This document shows, one piece after another, positions 21,401 to 31,000 of a stretch of DNA of 46,780 nt. A model generated the notes under the pieces. That model saw only the letters and a list, made by a program, of their open reading frames with translations. It did not search any database and was not told where the DNA came from. Source of the stretch: an uncultured Lewinella sp. (GTDB lineage: Bacteria > Bacteroidota > Bacteroidia > Chitinophagales > Saprospiraceae); NCBI GenBank assembly GCA_913056515.1, contig CAJXMP010000003.1, positions 1 through 46,780 of the forward strand. Reading direction: 5' to 3'. A program made the translations under genes and the position numbers. Numbering within the stretch: the first letter of the stretch is position 1; each line of letters starts with the position of its first letter.

Positions 21401-22045
21401 ACATCTGTCAGTCCGAACTAATGTGTAGCCAGTAGACTCTCGTATATCTTCTTTGGCAATTGTATTTGTAAATGAGAACCCTGGCAAACAATCAATTTCT
21501 ATTAGATATGTAATATCAAAAGATCTTTCCGAGGACAAAATATCTTTACTCCTGTAGCTCTCATATTGAGGATTCACTATGAAGATGTGGCCCACTTCTG
21601 AGAGCTTTACTAATTGGGTGTGCGTTAAATAATTAAACTCGGCCTCACTTAAAAAGAGTACTTCAGGTTTATATTTCTCAAACTCGTGCAACCAAGACTC
21701 TATATTTATGAATAGATTCGATACTTCTATAAATTGACAGGAGTTCTCTTTTGCCCAAAAGGAAACTACTGATTTAGAAAAAAAGCTGATCTTATCATTA
21801 ACAAAGCAGGATTTATAGGAGTCCCCTTTTAACAGGGTATCAATCAAATTTATTTGAGTCTGAATTTCATTTATTTCCATTAAATATGTATCTGAAAAGC
21901 CCGGCACATTGTAGCTTAAGTAATGTGTGCCATCAGGGATCAGAGATCTTTCCCTCTCTTGGGTTTGTAGATCGTTTCCTTCCTTTTCTTTGATCTTGCG
22001 CATCAAATAGTCCGGTAAATATTCATATGTAAAAGGAAAGGTCAT
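9467..22045 (-). CDS. Terminal NRPS with keto-acid module, interrupted A domain and TE (4192 aa)
   Basis: Approximate domain order by residue: unrecognised N-terminal region 1-390; A domain of the TubE/valinomycin-like type (FTSGSTGLPK, MPLDHVGGI, YGMSETC) 392-965; ketoreductase 1162-1448; T 1522; C 1578-2015 (HHINADG); A 2032-2522 (code D-A-R-H-L-A-L-L-I); T 2573; C 2638-3072 (HHIISDG); A 3085-3865 split by a methyltransferase at about 3232-3478; T 3885-3960; thioesterase 3965-4192 (GHSAGG, GIHGK). The last A domain gives the threonine code D-F-W-N-I-G-M-V-H exactly. The A-KR-T unit should take an alpha-keto acid and reduce it to a hydroxy acid, giving an ester in the chain. The ketoreductase has Ser and Tyr, but Ser at the usual Asn. 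There is no epimerase domain. Because it ends in a TE, it is the last assembly-line protein. It starts 19 bases after the previous gene. Domain calls are firm; substrate codes were read by eye. Confidence 0.93.
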   Translation of the reverse strand: MTFPFTYEYLPDYLMRKIKEKEGNDLQTQERERSLIPDGTHYLSYNVPGFSDTYLMEINEIQTQINLIDTLLKGDSYKSCFVNDKISFFSKSVVSFWAKENSCQFIEVSNLFINIESWLHEFEKYKPEVLFLSEAEFNYLTHTQLVKLSEVGHIFIVNPQYESYRSKDILSSERSFDITYLIEIDCLPGFSFTNTIAKEDIRESTGYTLVRTDRCKVLKNGSEVSGLTKGYLNFQLIKEENGQLIYELFETPITARQRREKTQLFLDLIMSINGQYYSKNSFLISFQQEYRCKKVELCKEPCGLFPFTLRYAHYEEIATDFDHPIFGSKVGLRRCAHLRSTSVKYKYADDTTISLLSASPRLDHKVLFQRLVDYNYETFEIPISESSSLASEIQWHEKDEVEAITTGVPLELPVGSSTVLTEQLVIAARTNNGVSLIDSLDHEVYISYAEIYKAARDLALKIRAIDLVEPSPIIIQLNDLKSYLLVYWAVLLAGHIVVPQPNPKTFDNGSDAAKRLKNILRLLPNAIIITEEYHVQDNQSIINELEGNSSQVYSFNDIQSLLATDKDLPQVTPEQIAIYLFTSGSTGLPKCIQQTHDSLCQRNLAANQHCKFDSKDVFLNWMPLDHVGGIQMMVNSAVSACANLILCKPEFILADVTRWLSIIQGYKVTFTWAPNFAFAQLLEEKERILQTGYDLSSLRHWLTGGESVSAQINQQLYELLKPFGLDNNCIRPAYGMSETCSGITHALDFDAVNIGLNHIVKSSLNGKLKYRTDPGSDTVSLVEVGPPLPGVNIRIVDKENSLMSENQIGRLQVSGPIITQGYLNNYEANENLLKDGWFNTGDLAFIKEGKLTITGREKDLIILNGLNYQNYEIEGYIEEIPEIGANAAIAASKYDAELGKELLHIFLQTKFINYESLCRKVNSKLTKSIGVKPDIIVFLDEKDFLVTESGKKRRSVVLDRFTNAEFSAIYNSTQEQHQFNSDHIFTYALREAGEVMYSPTNEIPHLLISERNHNLLDYSGFLLSTMPEAEGAIQSIDESPFIVSYDITFKKGNSINWAEEVAFIKEITRFENLIQLNIITPSIDDLDFAIRYGYLPGLLASIQEEQPKLCCRQVAIPHSTDKKDWIQAIINESLFPQKLPLVSTDGKSRRIPVLKRLKNNQQLRTEPNLRSGEYYLITGALGGVGAFICEKLMEEFDVKILAIGRTDFKGPISSHLLFDFETDLTDKKERLNRLSSNDFHYRSCDISSFEDLNSCIESFERSVGKKIVGYFHLAGNAQLNYHWQHMNDHLFQNESINVLDYMMKAKVSGTINLERCFSGRSGFRRFVFGSVNAYFGGNSFSSYSAVSSFLNFYAEEQAANENDYSVFHWSQWRNLGMSKGDQNETLSLRRGYYTIEPTEGWKSFKKLIQLPAGNYYVGLDQSNPFIQLESEYSGFNEVGSIYHDDGISENEIRRYIKIAGGGLRDWQVYTLPADQFSNLGAHSNSAAPTEKEEEDKTEIETKLSEIWSALLKIDDVRRSDNFFELGGHSILATKLLARIAEQFNTEISFSQLFQSETLADLGQMISRNEEESFKLDILPTKKSEKYPLSPAQSRIWMVHKLEGGGDAYLVPGLLHLDQELDIDSFKWAIDELVKRHEILRTVFVEEMGVPYQSVKEDFYITDFLTIYKKDLNVQTTIQNLIQKGLDLEGGFLFHCHLFPREKNKFTLLVLLHHINADGVSLAILTKDLQQLYGIKSSGRKSTLAPLRIQHKDFSQWYESYLTSPKGKKEKTFWLNHLKGFSEKLKLPIDFDRQKEKKFIGASERLQLDITLTEQIQRFAADKRMSLFNVLLTVSKVLMYRLSGQEDLLLGTSIDLRITKDLEDQIGQYVNVLPLRTKVSASDTFLSLSQRSNDTLQRAMEHKLFPYEKLIADQGIQRELNNDGLVNVLLVMHNFDSARSYDQYLKFRVESLENNTSKFDLVFAFSVSDGQLNIDLRYSKQLFSAASIKSILNSYRALIAESIKDEHKRIQTFRLDQPFTKERLLQAFEDAAFNDIIELVLEKAKKSPESIALRYEDESYTYKELIQLASSVAYQLDQYKAKRIGVFLQAGSNFIPQLLGIWMAGKSYIPVNLDLPKDQILAIISQTNMSLAYVLDKNDRFVNDLKSSLGRHITILNSNLTLSERPFKAKLNKNEEAYVYFTSGTTGKPKGIIGSRKSLSHFIDWEIHALGIHEEGGIVVAQLTSPGFDASLRDVFLALCTGNIIDLPGYQTRNDLHLTRKWIKTRKVNVLHIVPSLLRAIVATNSEDKATMSSLQHVLLAGEPLYQKDIKLFQSNFGKEINFYNLYGATESTLIKSFWKCDDTWGLERLPVGKGINDTDLVLLNELQELCGYGEMGEVYIRSPYLSLGYLNEDDNVQSFVQNPFHSEYNDLFYRTGDFGRYDSSNNLVLYGRRDEQIKINGVRVELNAITSTAMQYPGITQAAVKVFDCQGRKYLVLFIEEGSVDSLELHTFLKSKLPISHLPNHIEVLHQIPLNSNGKIDFHKLSLPKEIEEFDGDQNNDHFSFDSRLLSVWSEVLNREPEEVDPYKSFFEQGGNSLLVMVLIAKVQQAFKTKLSINGFFKEPSLQYLSEQIGIEQSKTSSPAPILPIQAGNDEIFPVAQSQKRLWLLNELEGGNNTYNVKRVFHLEGCFEHDCFSKALSYLIARHEILRTSFTFKNEGIYQKIYRNPQIHDLLTFMNLEGEGDPIAKAKEIISKDIEEPFDLAFWPLMRIKVISIGGDNHIVSLVKHHIISDGWSMEVFANELVELYNQGIHSKPLFLEQLPFQFKAFAKWQNERFNDGLYAENEKYWLKRFSNIPEPLVLPYDKPRFKQKTFNGALLQHQIHSETFIKLRAFADQHNVSVFMLTLTAFNLLFYRYTGETDITIGTPSAGRYQAGLQNQIGFYVNTLALRTVFEEQDSFLNLLKRVKETTVEALEHEEYPFDKLVGALDLEMRMDHSPLFDVVVQFMNTGTKVDRKTQFEGLKAYPFETDWKTSQYDQNFSFTETEDGLSIAVEYNTDLFFESSIRRQLQHLENILIRVIAQPDVGIHQLNFLTNAEKTAHDQLRKTSATYPETDIYHLFCNAVGSSHSKIAIKTSSSTISYGGLLDKVQSLSSFLFDRLGDQRTRIGLLMHEGEEAIASMLSSLCNGYCYVPIATSLPYNRIKYFVEDAEIELLIFSKAFLREAGQLYWECSSLKQLVCIDSDQINLEVEQARDIMSEELWDFIGQSSVDEISGGAWFSSYTGNSFSEAEMEEYAQNALLKLEPYLNKDVKVLEIGCASGLTMSKIAPNVHSYLGTDLSKEILSIAEDNLIRKGIENFRLLHASADEVAEHISGSYDLLIINSVIQCFSGYNYLKNVILSLIPYMNDDAILFFGDIQDLDLKDDFISDLRNYAKLNPNDNVKLDWSQELFIPKAFFYDLKDSLPFDCTVQVSQKIGKIENELTKFRYDVLAIINKQEIKNPLQSYLFDCSDFPKSIKEWRRPVSAGIDIPAYIIYTSGSTGKPKGCVISQRNVIRLLFNDQNLFDFNSEDTWIQSHGYHFDFSVWEIYGALLNASTLIVPNGEEVRDISTYYDIIRKNRVTVLNQTPQVFYQLSSFILNLDYPHNPSDHLRYVIFGGEKLVPGKLKKWVSQFPKVDMVNMYGITETTVHVTFHKIELKEIDQFPWQSNIGKPIPETQVYLEDKFGNAVPFNVGAEIKVGGSGVALEYYNRKKLTAQRFVTETSSPDRGRIYLSGDYAKLNQHADLVYLARKDHQVKIRGFRIETAEIEAALLAYPSIYEAVVIDIEDSNGDKSLMAYYTGIEIEQENLLAYISSQLPNYMIPRGIRYLDSIPKTKNGKLDRDRLPSGVDFTCDLGDTNRKDWTETQKIVADAFSEVLTVNQVGLDHNFFEIGGHSLKAMSLMSLLHSRRKVGVPLVYLYKFPTVRDIAHYIDVAKYMNIQYKEHPYIQLGNPSGKKKLILFPPALGSALAYGHLAELLPDTCLYSFNYVDSNDTMKNYVRLIQEIQPEGRLHIAGHSAGGFMAFHVAKEMEKAGREVAGVTILDAFRQHKEGKQHTIETISEGVDLYLKAKFEEFKDHFIDMEFFKEVCYKQVKQYYDFLFYAEQEGGNFIKAPIYFLKAENNYHRIENWSECTDAGVTEFYASGIHGKMVDEPYVQKNAVILNKILET
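11610..12350 (-). other. Methyltransferase inserted between A-domain motifs a2 and a3 (Thr-type)
   Basis: Within the last A domain, motif a2 (CNGYCYVPIA, near 12520) and motif a3 (YTSGSTGKPKGC, near 11480) are separated by about 250 extra residues. The insert begins near DIMSEELWDF and has GGAWFSSYTG, EMEEY and the SAM motif VLEIGCASGLTM near 12150; it ends near LTKFRYDVLAII. This is the classic NRPS-embedded methyltransferase family, placed at a2-a3. In studied cases an a2-a3 insert methylates the side chain of the loaded amino acid. With the threonine code, O-methylthreonine is the simplest prediction. Confidence 0.85.
17700..20870 (-). other. Alpha-keto-acid type A domain followed by ketoreductase
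   Basis: An A domain of the TubE/KtzG/valinomycin-like group (MPLDHVGGI motif near 20175, YGMSETC near 19840) is followed by a ketoreductase with LITGALGGVGAF near 18500 and the catalytic block FGSVNAYFGG...SSYSAVSS near 18030. The A-KR-T order matches modules that activate an alpha-keto acid and reduce it on the carrier to an alpha-hydroxy acid. The condensation domain that would join it is the C-terminal domain of the preceding protein. Use of the hydroxyl as nucleophile would make an ester. Confidence 0.75.
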
Positions 22046-22064
22046 ATTATTGATTCAATCTGTT

Positions 22065-25000
22065 CTATATTTGAATTTCGCCTAATTGAATTCCCATATC
22101 TGTAGACATCAACTCGATAGTGCTGACAATTAGGCCTGCAATCTCCTCTGCGGTCGCTGGATCGAATAAAGAAGTATTAAACTGCAATTTCAAGTTTAAT
22201 TTACTCTCGCGAGGTGAGAAAATAAATACTAGGTCAAAGATGGCACTATTAAAATCCTGTTCTAGCTTATGAGAATATATGTGCTTCATCTTGGCGTCAA
22301 GGCTTTCATTATTTTGATAAACCATGAGTACATTAATAAGATCTCGATGTGATTTTACTTCTTTATTAAGACTAATGATTTTGTTAAAAGGTAGAAGTTG
22401 GTAATCTAATATTTTGCTAAACTTAGCCTGCACACTTTGAGCGAAATCTAAAACAGTTAAACTTTCATCACTCTTAACTCTTAGCGGTAGTGTATTAACG
22501 AAAAATCCAATTTGTTCTTCAAGCTCTATTAGTGGCCTCCCCGCTACAGGCGTTGCAATAATAATATCATTTTGCCCACCAAGTCTCATAAGTAATATAT
22601 GTATAGCTGCATATACGAATGAAAAACACGTTAAAGATTGCTGGGTTAAATTTCTATGAACCTTATCCCAATTATGAATTTCCTTATTCAAACTCTTGCC
22701 TACAAAAGTGATTTCACCATCTGTTTGATAATCATAGGGAAGGTCAAGTCTATTTACTTCATTTAACTCATTAAACCAGAATTGCTCTTGCTTTTCGAGC
22801 CATTCTGAATTTAATAATAAATCATTTTGCCAAATTGCAAAGTCTCTATATTGAAACCGCAGAGGTTTGAGGTCCGGTTCTATCCTATCAATAAGATTAT
22901 TGTAGACTCTGGCAACTTCATCATTTAAAATCTTCATGGACCAACCGTCTGAAATGATATGGTGCATTCCAATAGCTAAAAAGTGTTCTTCTTGACTACC
23001 ACTAAAAAGCTCAATCCTAAGTAAAGGGCCTTTTTCAAGATCGAATAAGTGTTCATTGAGTTGAATCAACTTTTTTTGACAAAATGGCTCTGTCAGCTTA
23101 TCGACCATATAATGAAAAAATGGCAGCTCCAAATTATCCTCAACTACTTGGACAAAATCCCCATCTTTAAATTGAAAATAGGTTCTCAATATTTCATATC
23201 GATCAATGATTATCTTAAAAGTATGTTTCAGTTCCTCTATAGCTAAAGGACCATGAAGTTTCATGCCGCCTGTCATATTGTATGTAGACCTGGTTTTTCC
23301 ATCAATCATCGCTGCTGTCAGCAATTGAAATTGAGCGTTGGATACCGGATAATGATCATTTCTCTTTGAAGGAATAAGCTTAGGCATTTTTGAACTTTGG
23401 ATAGAATCCACGTACTCAACCAAGTCGCAAATAATGGGATGTTTAAATAGATCACGGACTCGGATTTCGATATCTAAAGCTTTCTTAATTCGATTTATAA
23501 CTTTTGTTGCATTAAGGCTATTTCCTCCCAGCTTAAAGAAATTATCAAGTAAAGGAACCTCTTTATCTAAGACCTCACTTATTATTTTTAAAACAAGTTC
23601 CCCCCTCTTGGAAAGGGATAAATCCGCATCACCAACAACAGCTTGGTCTTTGACAGAAGTTTGTAGCAGCGTTGCCCTATCTATTTTTCCATTTTGTGTG
23701 ACAGGTAGTTGATTCAATAGAATTAGGTCATCCGGAATCATGTAAGAGGGCAATTGCTCTTTCAAGCCCCGGTCAACTACAGCTAGTAATTCTTTTTGAG
23801 TTATTGGAAATTCTACATCAACTAAAAAGTCTTGAATCGAAGAAATGCTATTTCCTGTCTCAACATCTTCTCTAAAGGCAATTAAGTTATATAATGATGT
23901 GCCAAGCAGTTCTTGTGTTTGCTCTATTTCAATTATGTATCCCTTATCAGACAAAAACTTTTCAATGCGATTTAACCGGCCTTCTTTATCATGGATTTCA
24001 ATAATCAGCTTGCCTATCATTGACCAATGATCACTTTGAATACCATCGATTATTTTTTCTTCCCAGTCCTCTACATCAACTTTGAGCAAATCAATTTTAT
24101 CAAGATTATAATTATCAATTAAGTTAGAAATCGAGCGAACCGAACAAGAAACCTCAATACCATCCAGAGCTTCTTTTAACATTTGATCCATATGCTCTGT
24201 GCCTTCTGCAGAAGATGTGTCATATTGTTTTTTGAGAAATGCTTCTAAAATTTGATAGTCTGACTCTCCTGCACCAGACATTACCGTATTAAATGGATAA
24301 TAGGTAAGCTCCAACTTCCCTTCTAAATCAGATAGGCCCTCATTAAATAAATGAATCCGTTCAGAATTGAGCATTTTTGCATTTGCCGAAAGGCACTCAA
24401 ATATTTCAGGGATAGGTTCAAATGCAAAAATTTCCGCCTCCGGCCAGAGTTGGGAAGATATAAAGGTAAACATTCCAATATTCGCTCCTGCATCTACAAT
24501 TATTGGCTTAGAGCTCAAATGAAGTTTATCTAAGTGATAGCCATCATCCTTAATGATCTCCTTGTACATGAATTGTGTTTCCGTTTCATTAAGGTGAAAA
24601 AAAGGATGGCCATTAGGAAGTTGTGTCGTTTGCAAATTTGGAAAAAAGGATCTGACCTCTTCAAATCTTTTAAATGGTTCAAAAGGCTCGAGGAAAGCCA
24701 ATAGTCTTTCGGATTCACCATCTTCCTTTTTAAGGACTATTGCTTGTTTGATAAAATTAAATTTTTCAATAGCCCATTCAATTTCTGCAGCCTCTACTCT
24801 ATGCCCCCGGACTTTCAATTGATAGTCTATACGGCCTAAATATTCTAAGTCCTCTGAAGGGAGCCATCTTACTCTATCACCCGAAAAATAGGCCTTTTCA
24901 GATAGGAATGGCAGCTTAGAAAATTTCTCTTCGGTTAAAATAGAATCCTTTAGATATCCCATTGAAAGTCCTTTGCCTGTAACAACAAGCTGTCCAGGAA

Positions 25001-28000
25001 TACCCAATGGTAAAAGATTAGCATACTGATCTACAACATAAACAGATAGGGACGGAATCGCTCTGCCAATATTACTCAGCTTTTGATTTAGTGTATTTAT
25101 TGAAAGTTTTTTTGCAGTAACATGAATGGTGGTTTCTGTTATTCCATACATGTTAATAAGTTCTACAAAAGGGAATTTCTCTGCAAAGTCTGTCAATAAA
25201 AAAGGTGAGAGTTTATCCCCTCCAAATATAACTTTAGATAACGCCAAGTCCCCTGTAGAAAATTTGTTGATCAATATGTCCTTAACAAGGTAAAAGACCA
25301 TGGGGGTTTGATTGAGTATGGTCACCTCTTGCTGATATACGATATCAGCAAAAAGATCTAACTCTTTAACCTCATCATCTCTCAGGACAACTAACTTACC
25401 ACCATAAAGCAACGCTCCCCACATCTCCCAAACTGAAAAATCAAAATGGTAGTTATGAAATAATGTCCACACATCTTTTTCTGTGATCTGTATTATTGGC
25501 TCATCCAACAATAAGCTTAATACATTTTGATGCATAACCTTGACCCCCTTAGGCTTACCGGTTGTACCTGAAGTAAATAAGATGTAGGCTAGATCACTTC
25601 CGTCAATAGGTTCATCATTATTTTCAATGGGTGCAGTATTAAAAAAGTAATTTAACGATTGAACACCATCTATTTTATAATCCCCATCGGAAATGAGTAC
25701 CGAACAATCCGCCTCTTTTAGTTGATATTCTTTACGCCCTTGAGGTAAATCAGGATCAATTGGGAGATAAGCACTTCCTGTCTTTAAAACAGCTAAAATA
25801 GAGACTACCCTAGAGATGCCTCTTTTTAAATGTAATCCTATTGGTTGGTATTTTGGATGGCCGGTTTTTCTCAATTGATTAGCCAAATGCGTGGAGGCAT
25901 AGTTGAGCTCCTCATAAGTGACTTCAAAATTTCCTTCAATGAGGGCTGTATCCTTTGGGTAAGTCTTCACCGTTTGATAAAACGCCTCTATAAGACTGGT
26001 GTAGCTTCCAAGAGCGTTCTCCTGTTCTTGTTTACATAAATTAGCTTTAGGAATTTCTAATTGTTGTTGTATAGATTCATTACTCAAAAGAGAGACACTT
26101 CTAAGTGGCAGGTCCTCTTGAATTACATGAGCTAAAATTTGCAAAAAGGCATCAAGAATATTATTAGCGGTTGTCCTTCTATACAAATCAGTGTTATACT
26201 GTAAGCTAAAGGATAAGTTTTTGCCTTCCGAGACCATCAAGTTTAAATCAAACCTGCTCACCTTTCGCTCGAGATTTATGGTCTTAAATTTAAAGCCATC
26301 AAAATCTAGAATCGGATCAATATTATTCTGAAGAGCTAAATAGATGTCAAAGAAAGGCGCATGAGCTGGATCTCTATCATTAAAGACCTGCTCTACCAAC
26401 AAATCAAATGGATATTCTTGGTGAGATAACGATTCGATGAGTTGTTGGTTTATAGACGCTAAATATTCTGAAAACAAAAGATCCCCTTTCGGCTGAGACC
26501 GAACAACTATATTATTTAAGTAAAATCCAATTTGTTCTTCCAGCAAGGGGTGATTTCTTCCTGTTACCGGGGAGCCTGTCATAATATCGGTCAAGCCAGA
26601 ACATCTATGAATCAGTAAATGTAAGGCTGAATTTAGTAATGCAAACAAAGTGACCCCTTGCTCAGCACAATACTTCTTAATAGCTCGAGTTTGATCAGCA
26701 GGAATATTATGATAAATTGTGTCTCCATGATAAGTTCTCCAAACAGGACGTTTAAAATCACTTGGGATTATTGAGGGTTCTGAAGGATCCTTTACTAAGC
26801 TCTCCCAATAATGCTTTGATTTATCCAGGTCATCCACCCTCTTGTTGATCCAAGCAGAATAGTCTTTATACTGGATCTCAAGATCAGGTAGTCGCTTTTT
26901 TCCGCTATTCAAGATACCTAAGGCATGCTCTAACTCAATTGAGAATCGGTGCATAGACCAACCGTCAGAAATAATATGGTGCAACAAGGTAAGTACATAG
27001 GTTTTTAGGGGGCCTTCAATTAAGATTACCCTTAGCAAGCTATCCTCCGCAAGATCAAAAGGTTCAGAAGCAAACTTTTCAACAAGGCCTATAAATTCAT
27101 CGTCAGAGATTTTACTTTCAGACTGATAAAACTCAAGCTCAAAGGTCCTGTGAGCTTGGACTTTCTGATAGGCGTCTCCATCGATGTCAATAAAATTAGT
27201 TCTTAAAGTTTCATGCCGATTTACAATAATTTGTATTGCGTTATTGAAGGTTTTGATAGGAAGTTGGCCTTCCAATTCAAATAATCCAACCATGTTGTAG
27301 GCAGATCTAACAGAATCATCATCAGGATTTAATTGATCAATGACCCATAATCTTTTCTGCGCAAAAGACATAGGATATAAGCCATCCGGGGATTCTGTCA
27401 CCCTATCAATTTTGAATTGTTCCCAACCTTGTTTTACAGCACGCTCAGCCAATTGTTTAACAGTAGGATGAGTAAAAACATCTACTAACTGAATTTTAAT
27501 CTGAAACTCTTTAGCGGCTCTGGATATAAGTCTAGTAGCTATTAAACTATGCCCGCCAAGTTCGAAGAAATTGTCTTCTATTCCAAAATCAGATCTTTGA
27601 AGCAATTCTTGAAACAAAAGGAAAATTTTATGCTCTAAATCATGAGTGGGTAGCAAGATATTTTCCTTTTCAGATTTCTTGGATTCAATTAATTCAGTAA
27701 GCGCGACTTCATCGATCTTCCCATGAGTTGTGAGTGGCATACTATCAAGAAAAACAAACCGATTAGGAACCATATAAGGTGGTAGCAGCATGTAAAGAAA
27801 GCTTCTGAGTGATGAGACTTCAACTTCATCAGAAGCTTGAACAAATGATACTATTTGTTGGCTTTCCTCATCTAAGGAAAAAACTCTAGTAAGGACAGAT
27901 TGAATCCCCGGAAATTTAGAAACTTGTGTATCAATACCTTCTAGCTCAATTCTATATCCGTTAAATTTTACTTGGCGATCTGCCCTGCCAACAAAATTCA

Positions 28001-31000
28001 GTCTTCCAAAATCATCCCAGTAAACATTATCACCTGTGAGGTATACTCTTTTTGAAACTTGAGGCAACTCGATAAACTTTCTAGACGTCAGATTCTCATC
28101 ATTTCTATATTCTTTAGCTAAACCAGCACCGGCTATAGCTAACTGACCAGGAATACCTGCCGCGGCAAGTTGAAGATTCTCATCGAGAACATATACTTCA
28201 TAGCCTGGCATAGGGTGACCTATTGGAACTATAGTATATTCGTCTTTGGCATTAAAGCGATAATAGGTGCTTACGATGGTAGCCTCTGTTGGCCCATATC
28301 CATTAACAATTTGAATTTGAGGAAAACTAAGGCTTATCTCTTTTAAAGTATTAAATTTTATAGGTTCAACTCCGACCAACAAATACTTTAACTCTAAAGG
28401 CTTAGACGCAGTTAATAAGGCTTCAAAAATATCCTTTAACAGCGATGGCGGCAAGTATGCCCACGAAACAGATTTTTGTAAAATGGATTCAGCAAATTGA
28501 AAAGCACCTAAAGGCTTCCCATGATCAATTTCAACAAGTGTTCCTCCTACAGAGAGTCCCAAAAACATTTCGAGAACAGAAACATCGAAGGTGTACTTAC
28601 TGGAGAGTAAAAAACAGTCCTTGTACGATAGCTTATGATTGTATACCGCATGAAAGCCTAGAACCTGGTTCAATAGGGCTTTATGTTGGATTTCAACAGC
28701 CTTAGGTATTCCTGATGTTCCTGAAGTGAATATGATATAAGCTGAATCATCTTCTGACAGGGAAGGCAAAGGCAGTAGCGTCTGATTTTTTATATCATCG
28801 ATCCCTCCCCTCCAATTATTCACACGGTGTTGCTGCTGATCCCTTATGTCTTTATCAATTTTGATTATCATATCGTACCGAAACAGAGTCAGCTCATTTA
28901 TAACTTGGCCTCGCTTCTCGCTGATTTCAAAATCTATTAACTGAGGATAGTCAACAGCAAGATCTTTAAAGAAATTCGGATGATAAAAAAGTTCATCATC
29001 CCAAATCAGCTTTGTTTTATAATTCTTACCAGGATGCCGTTGACTGAATGACCTTAATGAGTCCATCATTTTTCTTCGCAGTCTTATATCCTGAATATCG
29101 CCCAGAAACAATATAGATGAGGAAGAAGATTTAGTTAAGACTTTATCTACCAGATTTCTAAAATAATTGTAGCTCCCAAAACTTTGAATCACTGAATTGA
29201 TAATAATAACATCAAAATCAGTTTGTTTTAGTTGTAAAATCTCATGTGCAGCCAACTCGTGTAGACTTACATTTTCTAATCCAAGTTGATCTATTTTTTC
29301 TTGGGTGCCTTTTAAGATTTCTCCTGATAAGTCTATACCTACATATTCTTTAACTAATGGTGCTATTTTTATTAAGGTAAATCCGGAGGAACAGCCAACT
29401 TCTAAAACTTTTGTTGCATCAGACAAATAAGGGCGTATCTTATGAAAGGCATTGGTTGCATACTCTTCCATTTCCTCTATGGAAAAAGGCAGGCCAGTGT
29501 AACTTGACTTCCAGCCACCCGCCTGTATTTGATCTTCTGCTGTTTTTCCAATATAATTCCATAGGTCTCTATCCATTAAGTCTGATTGCTCAGGAATAAC
29601 AGCATTGAATTCTTGACTATCTAAACAAAGCGTAGAGCTCACTGACTCTAGCTCCCAAGACAACTTTTCTGCTTTTACGAGAAAATCTATCTCATACATT
29701 ATCATTTTCACGTCAACCTTCTCAAGTACACTCAGAATTCTATCATATGAGTGGTCAGGATCGAGAGGCAAATAAATATTTCTGGATGACATTACACCTA
29801 ACATTGCAGGGATCAGCGTAGCTCTTCTCCTACACATTACTGCAATGACTTGGCTCTCGATGCCTCTACTGACCAATAAAGAGGCAATTTGATTTTTTAA
29901 TTTAAAGAATGACGTGTAACTATGGTTCTTTGATATACCTTTCAGAATAATATCTGACTTATGGTTTCGGTTTATGATGTCAAGAACAGTATTGGCTTCA
30001 TCTGATATTTTAGGACTTGCATTATAGTCAAAAAGTAATTTTTGTATTTCCTTAGTTGAAAGAAAGCTTAAAAGTTTTATCGGACGATCAGGATGGCTCA
30101 ATACTTCATTTAATAGATACCTAAAATGAGCGATGAGTCGTGTAATTCTTTGGCTACGAAATAAACTAGTATTATACTCAATAAGTCCAAAAATATCTTC
30201 TGCACGTTCTTTAAAAAAGAAAGAAAGATCATATTGACTTCTTTCCCAATCAGCAATAAATGGCTTAACTACCAAATCTGAATCCGTGGTGTTTTCCCAG
30301 AACTCTACGTTTAATACCTGAAAGGTGATATCAAATATTGGAGATCTTCCTGTATCCCTTGGAAGGTCTAATTGTTCCACCAATTGATCAAATGGATAGG
30401 TTTGATGATCAAAGCCATCTAAAACCTTCTCTTTGACACGAGATAAGTATTCTTTAAATGATATCTCAGGATCTATTTCTGTCCTTAAGGCTATCATATT
30501 TACAAAAAATCCTATTAAGTGAGTCAGCGAAGGATGCTCTCTACCTGCGACAGGAGACCCCAGAATAATATCTTTTTGATTTGTATACTTATATAAGACT
30601 AATTTAGTCACAGTCAATAAAAGCATAAATAGACTGACATCCCACTTTTGACAAAGCGCTTCTATTTTATCCTTTAAATCCCTGTCAATCGTAAAATGAA
30701 TAGGCTTACCCTCATAGGTTTTGATTAGTGCTCTAGATTTATCTGTAGGGAACTCAAGTATGGGTATATCACCATTTAGTTCCTTGAGCCAATACTCCCT
30801 CTGTTTATCAAGTTGTCCAGACTGAAGGAGATCAGATTGCCAGTTTGTATAGTCTTTATACTTAATGCTCTGTATGTTAGAAGCAAGCAAGCTCTTGCTT
30901 TGAGAATACTCTAGAACAAGCGATCTCATTAAAATTTCCATTGACCATCCATCGGCAATAATATGATGTAGGTTTAGTAATAAAACATATTTTTCATCCT

